From contig CAWBFN010000002.1 of the NCBI GenBank assembly GCA_963788125.1, forward strand, positions 744,001 to 808,000: 64,000 bases of DNA, in the 5' to 3' direction. Shown one piece after another: positions 59,502 to 64,000 of this stretch. How positions within the stretch are numbered: position 1 is the first letter of the stretch; each line of letters opens with the position of its first letter. The position numbers and the translations under genes are program-made. The notes beneath the pieces were generated by a model. The model worked only from the letters and a program-made list of their open reading frames with translations, was not told the origin of the DNA and did no database searches. The DNA is from Bog-473 sp963788125 (GTDB lineage Bacteria > Actinomycetota > Acidimicrobiia > Acidimicrobiales > RAAP-2).

Positions 59502-60203
59502 CTATCCCGCTGCCAGCGCCTGAGCCCGCTCGCGCAGGACCGCGATGGCCTGCCCGGACGAATCATTTTCGAGTGCCGTAAGTAGGTCAGCTACGATGGC
59601 ACACAGCTCGGCGAACTCCTTGCTCGGCTCTCGGATTGTGATCTTCGAAAAAGGGAGGGCAAGATTGACGCGGCTAATTGGCGCCACGATGCCAGCCCCG
59701 ATCTTGGGGCTCGCGGCAGCCGGTTGTTTCCACAGTGCCACCGGGGCCGGCACGAGGGTAGAGGTCGATGTCTGGTCCGTGCGCAGCCGCGTGAGGCGCA
59801 ACTCCTTGATTCGCCACTTGCCGTCGTCACCCTTGACATAGTGCTCGTGGTAATGACCGAAGCCCTGCATGCTGTCACCTCCACTGCCGGAGCGGTCGAC
59901 CCAGTCGTACATGGCCCAGATGCCGTTGGCAGCGCGCTCGTCGACGAAGCGAAGTTCGGGCATGTGTCCCTGGTGGACGGTGACGGCATCGACCAGTGTG
60001 GACGACACCATTTCGACGAAGTCATCGCCGCTGGTCGTCATCGGTTGGGTTTCCGTGGGCACGGACGCTGAGTCGACGTAGAACACCATGTCGTCGGTGA
60101 ACAGTTCACGCCACGAGTCCCATTGCTTGGTGTCGAGGTAGCGGAAGTAGCTCGCTTTGAGTTCCTGCAATTCCACTCGGTCCGCCAAGTGGTCATCATC
60201 CAT
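59502..60203 (-). CDS. SnoaL-like/NTF2-fold protein
   Basis: 233 residues. The N-terminal 140 residues form a SnoaL-like alpha+beta cone: ADRVELQELKASYFRYLDTK, DDMVFYVDSASVPTETQPM, VHQGHMPELRFVDERAANG and DGKWRIKELRLTRLRTD. The second part (from about 165) is less typical and mostly helical. Family members are dehydratase- or isomerase-like enzymes acting on aromatic or polyketide-like rings. ATG 60203 has AAGGAGGGG six bases upstream. It follows the SDR gene (175 bases apart) on the same strand. Confidence 0.8.
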   Translation of the reverse strand: MDDDHLADRVELQELKASYFRYLDTKQWDSWRELFTDDMVFYVDSASVPTETQPMTTSGDDFVEMVSSTLVDAVTVHQGHMPELRFVDERAANGIWAMYDWVDRSGSGGDSMQGFGHYHEHYVKGDDGKWRIKELRLTRLRTDQTSTSTLVPAPVALWKQPAAASPKIGAGIVAPISRVNLALPFSKITIREPSKEFAELCAIVADLLTALENDSSGQAIAVLRERAQALAAG

Positions 60204-60377
60204 GGTCCCCTCCTTGCGTGTTGCTGAGTAGTCGCGCGTCCCCCCGAGCGAGAACGAGAACGTACCTGGCTCGGTTGGGCAAGCGTTCGACTCGAGCCCA
60301 GGCTAGTGGTCCGGAGACAGAAGTGCGTTGGCGTCAGGCGCCGTGACTCTTGCCAGCTGACGCAGCTGTCGACGGCG

Positions 60378-61181
60378 TCAGACGATTGCACCGCCGCCGT
60401 CAACGAGTAGGTCGATGCCGTTCACATAGCTCGCCTCGTCCGAGGCCAGATAGACGACTGCTGCAGCTATGTCGTCAGGACGGCCCGCACGCTTCACCAG
60501 GTTGCCGGCACTCACACTGTTACGCACCTGAGCCAGGGTGGCCTCGTAGTCGACTTCGTCGGGAGGCGGGAGCACTCCGCCATTGAACATCTTGACCCAA
60601 ATGGGTGACTCAATGGGTCCAGGCACGATGCTGTTGACCCGGACACCGTTGTTCGCTTGCGCGCATTCCACGGCCAGTGTCTTCGAAAACGCGAGTACGC
60701 CCGCCTTGCTGGCTGCGTAGGCTATCGCTCCCGGTGTTCCCTGGTGCACCGATGAAGACGAAATGTTCACTATGCTGCCCCGCCCCGTCTTCGCGAGCAG
60801 CGGAAGGGCGTGCTTGCACCCGAAGAACTTTCCGTCCATATCGACTGCAAACTGCCAACGCCAGTTTTCGTAGGTCGTTTGGCCGATCGGGGTGAGGACG
60901 CAGACGGCTGCGATATTGGCGAGGATATCGAGCCCGCCCATGTGGCTCGCGACCTTTCCGAGGACGTCGACCCATTCAGTTTCGCTCGTCACATCCAGGT
61001 GAAAGTATTCCGCCTCGCCCCCGGATCGGTTGATCCTGTCGCAAATCGCCTGTCCGCCGTTGTCGTCAATATCGGCAACGACAATGTTGGCGCCCTCAGC
61101 CGCCATCATCACAGCCGTCGCGCCTCCGATAGCGCCGGCACCCCCCGTAACCAGCGCAACCTTGCCCTGGAGCCTATTCAT
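60378..61181 (-). CDS. Short-chain dehydrogenase/reductase
   Basis: 267 residues, classical SDR. The cofactor loop is VTGGAGAIGGATAVMMAAEGA, D-x-D after beta-2 (VVADIDDNGG) points to NAD, and the active-site YAASKAGVLAFSK holds Tyr and Lys. The C-terminus ends with YVNGIDLLVDGGGAIV. It oxidises or reduces a hydroxyl/keto group of an unknown substrate, probably in the same degradative route as the neighbouring SnoaL-like protein and epoxide hydrolase. Confidence 0.9.
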   Translation of the reverse strand: MNRLQGKVALVTGGAGAIGGATAVMMAAEGANIVVADIDDNGGQAICDRINRSGGEAEYFHLDVTSETEWVDVLGKVASHMGGLDILANIAAVCVLTPIGQTTYENWRWQFAVDMDGKFFGCKHALPLLAKTGRGSIVNISSSSVHQGTPGAIAYAASKAGVLAFSKTLAVECAQANNGVRVNSIVPGPIESPIWVKMFNGGVLPPPDEVDYEATLAQVRNSVSAGNLVKRAGRPDDIAAAVVYLASDEASYVNGIDLLVDGGGAIV

Positions 61182-61261
61182 GGATCTGTTCCCCTATCTC
61201 GCGATGATCTCGGACGAATGGAAGACACCGGGGCATCCCAACCGTTCCTTGGTCATAACGA

Positions 61262-62434
61262 TCACCCGGCGCGTCGGAGCGGACGGAAGAATGATCTCAG
61301 TTCGCCCGTCAGGGCAGCGGGTTGCTCGGCGAAGCCGAAATGGCCGCCCCGGGGCATCAGGCTCCAGCGCTGGAGGTTGGTGCCTGTCGCCACGATCGAG
61401 CGCGGCACGAGCATGACCTCTTTCGGGTGGACGGCGAAGCCGGCCGGCACCTCGACCGCTGGCATTCGGTCGTGAAGTGGCTTGGTAGGACCGGAGTTGA
61501 GGTTGTCCCAATAAATGCGCAGCGAGGTGCCGATCGTGCGTGTGAGCCAGTAGATGGATGCCAGGGTGCAGAGGAAATCCCGATCGAACGCAGAGAGCAC
61601 GTCACCGCTGCAATCGCTCCACGACCGGCGCCGTTCCCACAGCCACGCTGCAGTTCCCACAGGCGAGTCCACGAGCGCATATGCGAGCGTTTGGGGATCG
61701 TTGCTCTGGACGGTGAAATGGCTCACTATGAGCCTCTGGGTTTCTGCTCTACGCGTCAGCATCCACTGCTCCTCTGGACCATGCTGGTCTGGTCTGATCG
61801 CAGAAAGGTCGAGGCCGGGGAAGACGGGGATCGTCGTGAAGACGCCCAGAACCTGTTCCGGATGCGCATGAGCAAGCCGAAGCGAGATCACTGCGCCCCA
61901 GTCTCCGCCGCCCACGGCAAAACGGGAATAGCCGAGTACGTCAGTCATCAACGTGGAGAACAGCTCGGCGAGCCGCGGTACGTTGAGTCCGGTTGCGGTG
62001 AGCGGTGTCGAAAAGCCGAATCCGGGCAGCGAGGGAATGATCAGGTCGAAGGAGTCCTCCGCGTCGCCGCCATTGGCGACCGGATCCGATAGGGGAGCAA
62101 TCAGCGCGTGAAAATCCATGAACGTCCAGGGCCAGCCATGAAGTAGCAGCAACGGCACAGGGTCGGGGCTTGTTCCCCGCACGTGGACGAAATGAAGGGG
62201 GATTCCGTCGATCGTGACTCGGAAGTGCGCCAGTCGGTTCATCTCGCGTTCTTGTGCGCGCCAGTCATAGTCTTCTCGCCAGTAGCCGACCATCTCCTCG
62301 AGCCATTCCCGCTCGACTCCGTAGCGCCAATCGGAGTTGCCCAAATCGTCCGCCCATCGGGTTCGAGCGAGGCGCAGGCGTAACTCCTCGAGGTCCTCGT
62401 CTGGTATCGCAATCTCAAACGGTTCAGCCATCAT
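61262..62434 (-). CDS. Epoxide hydrolase
   Basis: 390 residues with the EHN-type N-terminal domain (FEIAIPDEDLEELRLRLART) and the alpha/beta hydrolase core. The HGWP oxyanion motif is LLLHGWPWTFMDF, the nucleophile Asp lies in VGGGDWGAVISLRLA, and the histidine in MPRGGHFGFAEQP. A ring-opening tyrosine is expected in the lid region. It converts epoxides to diols, which often follows P450 epoxidation. ATG 62434 (MMAEPFEI) is the best start; an earlier one at 62557 would add unrelated sequence. It is 81 bases from the SDR gene on the same strand. Confidence 0.9.
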   Translation of the reverse strand: MMAEPFEIAIPDEDLEELRLRLARTRWADDLGNSDWRYGVEREWLEEMVGYWREDYDWRAQEREMNRLAHFRVTIDGIPLHFVHVRGTSPDPVPLLLLHGWPWTFMDFHALIAPLSDPVANGGDAEDSFDLIIPSLPGFGFSTPLTATGLNVPRLAELFSTLMTDVLGYSRFAVGGGDWGAVISLRLAHAHPEQVLGVFTTIPVFPGLDLSAIRPDQHGPEEQWMLTRRAETQRLIVSHFTVQSNDPQTLAYALVDSPVGTAAWLWERRRSWSDCSGDVLSAFDRDFLCTLASIYWLTRTIGTSLRIYWDNLNSGPTKPLHDRMPAVEVPAGFAVHPKEVMLVPRSIVATGTNLQRWSLMPRGGHFGFAEQPAALTGELRSFFRPLRRAG

Positions 62435-62892
62435 GGCAGCTCGCCCCCACTCAGAGCCTCTTCGGTGTTGGCTCGCTCCGATGCAGCCTTCCTCGAAACC
62501 CTCGCACTGTCGAGCATCTCCCCGTTGGACGAGCACATTGATTGAAGACCCCAGCACCTTCTCCCCAAGGGCGGATCCTTGGAAGGCTACTCGGCATGAG
62601 AATCAGCAGTCAGGAACGCAACGCCCTCCGGCTGCCTTGGCAACTCGATCTTCAGTGAGGTTCAAGGCGGAGGCGTGCGCGCCCGTCGGTCCAACCATCG
62701 CGGCCTAGCGAATGACCAGCGCGGTCGGGTCAAGTCGAAGCGCCGAGCCTAAAGATGCCAGGACCGGTGGTGGGGGAGGTCTCGACCCGAACTCGAGACT
62801 GCGACGGAAGGCGACGAGCGACTCTCCTCTTAGTCCCGAGTCCAGAACGAAGTTTTCGTGTCGTTGGGGTGGTCAAGTGGGGCGATCGCAAC
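62435..62892. other. Non-coding interval between the epoxide hydrolase and tatA copy 2
   Basis: 458 bases with no supported gene. A perfect dyad GTCTCGA (62779-62785) and TCGAGAC (62793-62799) with a 7-base loop lies about 95 bases past the tatA stop on the minus strand. It could be a terminator or operator; no T-run adjoins it. The remainder is GC-rich with no good ORF or repeat. Confidence 0.45.
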
Positions 62893-63117
62893 TTACGTGG
62901 GAGGCGGCGCAGTTGTGTCCGATGGTGCGGCTCTGTCGTTGGCAACCAGTGACCGGGCGGATGAGGAACTCTTTCCCTCTTCTAGGCCCTTCTCAAACTC
63001 GTTCTTTGCCGAACCCAGGTTACGAGCCAGTTTAGGGATGGCCGCACCTCCGAAGAGCAGCACAACGACAACGATGAGGACGATGGCCCCGTCCATTCCG
63101 AAGATCTCTGCAAGCAT
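62893..63117 (-). CDS. tatA: Sec-independent translocase protein TatA (copy 2)
   Basis: 74 residues. The N-terminal helix and amphipathic region nearly repeat copy 1 at 9325-9582: MLAEIFGMDGAIVLIVVVVL here, MLADIFGVDGVIVLIVVVVL there, and both go on with LFGGAAIPKLARNLGSAK. The tails after residue 48 differ, this one being Ser- and Thr-rich. It has the Phe-Gly hinge and is complete. A second TatA may replace TatE/TatB, or serve a different set of substrates. No tatB/tatC partner is adjacent. Confidence 0.9.
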   Translation of the reverse strand: MLAEIFGMDGAIVLIVVVVLLFGGAAIPKLARNLGSAKNEFEKGLEEGKSSSSARSLVANDRAAPSDTTAPPPT

Positions 63118-63365
63118 GACGAAAGCTCCTTCTGCCTCTGGACCGGGCGATGGATCTACTGATCAGCCCTAGGTACCGACTCACGTGGACGAACGGCTGT
63201 AGACGAAGAACCGCTCACTCTGTTCCTTGCGGTGTGCCGCACACACCCGGCACCGAGGAAACGGTCTCCATGACGATACTTCCACTCCGGTACCGGGCCC
63301 AACCGACATCGCCAACAGCGATCCCAACCTGAACTAGCTGATATTCCCCTATTTCAGATCGATCT

Positions 63366-64000
63366 TCAGCCGACTCCGACATGTGCAGGGGCGAGGGCCG
63401 GCTCGAGCGGCAGGTCGTAGAAGTTGATCACGTTGTTCCTCCCGATGGCGATCTGATCCTCCATCGGAACTCCGTCGAACTGCCGTTCCAACCTGGCGGC
63501 ACAGTCCGGCCACGCGCCATCGAAGTGAGGGAAGTCTGCTCCCCACATCAGGTTCTCGCGACCGATGATCTCCCGGTTGACGATGGCCGTGCGGTCGCGC
63601 ATGAACGTGCAGGCGACGTGCTCGTGAAATATCTGGCTCGGGGTACGCTCCGACGTGATGTTGGCCGCGCGACCGGTGGCGGGCGCCCAGAGCTTGTCGT
63701 GCACCCAGCGGTCGTCCATTCGCTCGAGGACGGCGAGCGGCCACGACGCGTCGTTCTCCACCGAAAGGACCTTGAGTCTCCGATGGCGATCGAACAGGCC
63801 CGAGTAGATCATGGAGGTGATCGCGTACATCGTCGGGGTGAACACGCAGGCGAAATCGACGAACTGGCTTCCCGTGTTCTTCCAGGAGGTCTCGGTCGCC
63901 GCAACGTGAAGGCTGATCGGCACCCCGAGGGATTCTGCCGCAGACCAGAACTTCTCGAACCGGGGGTCGCCGTAGCTCTCCCCGGACTCCTGTCCGATGC
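63366..64000 (-). CDS. Amidohydrolase family protein (ACMSD-like), C-terminal part
   Basis: The frame runs off the right edge, so the N-terminus is outside. About 210 residues are visible. They include VPISLHVAATETS (a metal histidine of amidohydrolase family 2), LKVLSVENDASWPLAVLERM, and NLMWGADFPHFDGAWPD with the catalytic aspartate. These are the signatures of decarboxylase-type amidohydrolases such as ACMSD and 5-carboxyvanillate decarboxylase. It may decarboxylate or hydrolyse an aromatic or unsaturated acid. The visible end is FYDLPLEPALAP. Confidence 0.88.
   Translation of the reverse strand, partial: IGQESGESYGDPRFEKFWSAAESLGVPISLHVAATETSWKNTGSQFVDFACVFTPTMYAITSMIYSGLFDRHRRLKVLSVENDASWPLAVLERMDDRWVHDKLWAPATGRAANITSERTPSQIFHEHVACTFMRDRTAIVNREIIGRENLMWGADFPHFDGAWPDCAARLERQFDGVPMEDQIAIGRNNVINFYDLPLEPALAPAHVGVG

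Noticed and set aside
1..64000. CRISPR arrays, insertion sequences, transposases or prophage genes
   Set aside because: No regularly spaced repeats, transposase-like frames or terminal inverted repeats were found on either strand.

Overview
The window looks like a chromosomal segment of a high-GC actinobacterium, most likely in or near the class Acidimicrobiia. The reasons are uniformly GC-rich codon use, frequent GTG starts joined to upstream stops by 4-base overlaps, the bcc-aa3 respiratory gene set (qcrCAB, ctaCDEF), a mycofactocin cluster, an F420-type PPOX protein, and tRNA genes without an encoded CCA. The class assignment is an inference; no rRNA gene is present to settle it.

Layout. 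1-9.6 kb: the end of a superfamily I helicase, then the respiratory chain as two opposed blocks (ctaE-qcrC-qcrA-qcrB on +, ctaC-ctaD-ctaF on -) separated by an MFS transporter, and a TatA. 9.7-16.2 kb: housekeeping and membrane genes (CopD-like protein, crotonase, GH1 glycosidase, DedA, alpha/beta hydrolase, ABC exporter). 16.2-23.5 kb: a mycofactocin locus. It holds an NDMA-type alcohol dehydrogenase, mftD, a tiny ORF and mftF on the minus strand, and mftA-mftB-mftC plus an in-frame mftE-SDR fusion on the plus strand. As given, mftB, mftC and mftF each carry one single-base frameshift, while mftA, mftD and mftE are open. 23.5-32.6 kb: VOC protein, signal peptidase I, FtsH-like AAA protease, Ogt and Ada-AlkA alkylation repair, and a pair of acyl-CoA dehydrogenases likely to work as one complex. 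32.7-41.1 kb: proton-translocating transhydrogenase (pntAA-pntAB-pntB), aldo/keto reductase, ABC1 kinase, ferredoxin, GltX, a YdcF-like protein, and tRNA-Gln and tRNA-Glu side by side. 41.2-48.4 kb: a large FtsX-type permease, a beta-hydroxyacid dehydrogenase-like gene, a GH15 glycosidase, and a two-gene PPOX/questin-oxidase-like operon behind a MerR/SoxR-type promoter. 48.4-64 kb: an accessory catabolic and regulatory region with a kinase-like phosphotransferase, two SDRs, two hydrolases, P450, thioesterase, a GGDEF-EAL protein, a drug exporter with its divergent TetR regulator and a clear operator, an ATP-dependent DNA ligase, a SnoaL-like protein, a second TatA and a partial amidohydrolase.

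How the parts fit. The left block passes electrons from quinol to oxygen through a bcc-aa3 supercomplex. The mycofactocin genes would make a peptide-derived redox cofactor used by the neighbouring alcohol dehydrogenase and by the SDR fused to MftE. The transhydrogenase balances NADH and NADPH. The right-hand redox and hydrolase genes suggest degradation of hydrophobic or xenobiotic compounds. The most interesting signals are the mftE-SDR fusion and clustered frameshifts, the MerR-type leaderless promoter at 47.0 kb, the triple-half-site TetR operator at 57.45 kb, an SDR lacking its catalytic lysine, and the two near-identical TatA N-termini.
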